The notes below the pieces were generated by a model. The model was not told the DNA's origin and did no database searches. It saw only the letters and a program-made list of their open reading frames with translations. From contig NZ_JYLB01000004.1 of the NCBI RefSeq assembly GCF_001042905.1, positions 1 through 64,000 of the forward strand: a DNA stretch of 64,000 bases, written 5' to 3'. Both the position numbers and the translations under genes were made by a program. Shown here in pieces: positions 63,690-64,000 of this stretch; the stretch's first letter is position 1; every line of letters starts with the position of its first letter. The stretch comes from Pseudomonas lini. GTDB taxonomy: Bacteria > Pseudomonadota > Gammaproteobacteria > Pseudomonadales > Pseudomonadaceae.

Positions 63690-64000
63690 ATGCAAAATTC
63701 AATCGGCGCACCAAAGCAGAGGCTCAGCCTCAGCGATCCACGAGTGCGTGCGTGGGTATTCCAGATCATCACCATTGTGGCGGTGGTCTCGCTGGGCTGG
63801 TTTCTGTTCGACAACACGCAAACCAACCTCCAGCACCGGGGCATTACCTCGGGTTTCGACTTTCTTGAGCGCAGTGCCGGTTTCGGCATCGCTCAGCACC
63901 TGATCGACTACACCGAATCGGACAGCTATGCCCGGGTGTTTGTCATCGGCCTGCTCAACACCCTGCTGGTCACCTTTATCGGTGTGATCCTGGCGACGAT
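63690..64000 (+). CDS. aapQ: General L-amino acid ABC permease AapQ, 5' part only
   Basis: The first 103 codons of an AapQ-type permease, continuing beyond the right edge. The N-terminal cytoplasmic part (MQNSIGAPKQRLSLSDPRVRA) is followed by a membrane helix (AWVFQIITIVAVVSLGWFLF), a periplasmic loop with GFDFLERSAGFGIAQHLIDY typical of the family, and the start of the permease domain (VGLLNTLLVTFIGVILA-like). The symbol rests on aapJ directly upstream. Confidence 0.93.
   Translation, partial: MQNSIGAPKQRLSLSDPRVRAWVFQIITIVAVVSLGWFLFDNTQTNLQHRGITSGFDFLERSAGFGIAQHLIDYTESDSYARVFVIGLLNTLLVTFIGVILAT

Overview
The window is a chromosomal segment of a fluorescent Pseudomonas (P. fluorescens-like group). 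This rests on gene order, on GC-rich codon use, and on the many REP palindromes typical of that group. The order trpS-zapE ... rplM-rpsI-petABC-sspAB-dolP-diaA-yraN-lpoA-rsmI-rnpB-mraZ...lpxC is the conserved Pseudomonas arrangement around the division and cell-wall (dcw) cluster. No phage, insertion sequence, CRISPR array, tRNA or rRNA was seen.

Layout. 1-2038: 5' part of a large serralysin-like RTX metalloprotease, running off the left edge. 2254-11378: housekeeping and metabolic genes (MBL hydrolase, OmpA-like lipoprotein, zapG/yhcB, alpha/beta hydrolase, trpS, zapE, GlxA-type regulator, acyl-CoA dehydrogenase, aldo/keto reductase). 11624-16511: rplM-rpsI, the cytochrome bc1 operon petABC, and sspAB. 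16690-20136 (minus strand): lpoA-yraN-diaA-dolP envelope block. 20347-21647: rsmI and the RNase P RNA. 22000-39799: the whole dcw cluster, mraZ-rsmH-ftsL-ftsI-murE-murF-mraY-murD-ftsW-murG-murC-ddl-ftsQ-ftsA-ftsZ-lpxC. Almost every junction there overlaps or is a few bases wide, which points to co-transcription and translational coupling.

39955-64000 is more accessory. It holds a dCache-type diguanylate cyclase, a probable four-gene operon of RND efflux adaptor, RND pump, response regulator and histidine kinase, small Pseudomonas-type hypotheticals among REP clusters, and a YkgJ-like protein. It also holds a CheV-like protein, the divergent NO-detoxification pair norR/hmp, a D-arginine catabolic group (dauB-dauA-dauR plus a periplasmic amino-acid binding protein), rhlB, a carboxylesterase, and the start of the general amino-acid ABC transporter (aapJ, partial aapQ).

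I found no clearly undescribed multi-gene system. The most interesting signals are small. (i) A perfect 35-bp-arm inverted repeat contains the last codons and stop of sspB. (ii) A 17-nt motif (15/17 identical) lies at the promoters of both dauB and the convergent binding-protein gene, a candidate DauR operator. (iii) Three NorR-type palindromes and a sigma54-like promoter lie between norR and hmp. (iv) MraZ boxes with exact 10-bp periodicity follow a strong sigma70-like promoter. (v) Near-identical RTX modules lie 780 bp apart in the protease gene. (vi) A 34-codon orphan reading frame abuts a REP element. (vii) Some REP pairs have unequal arms.
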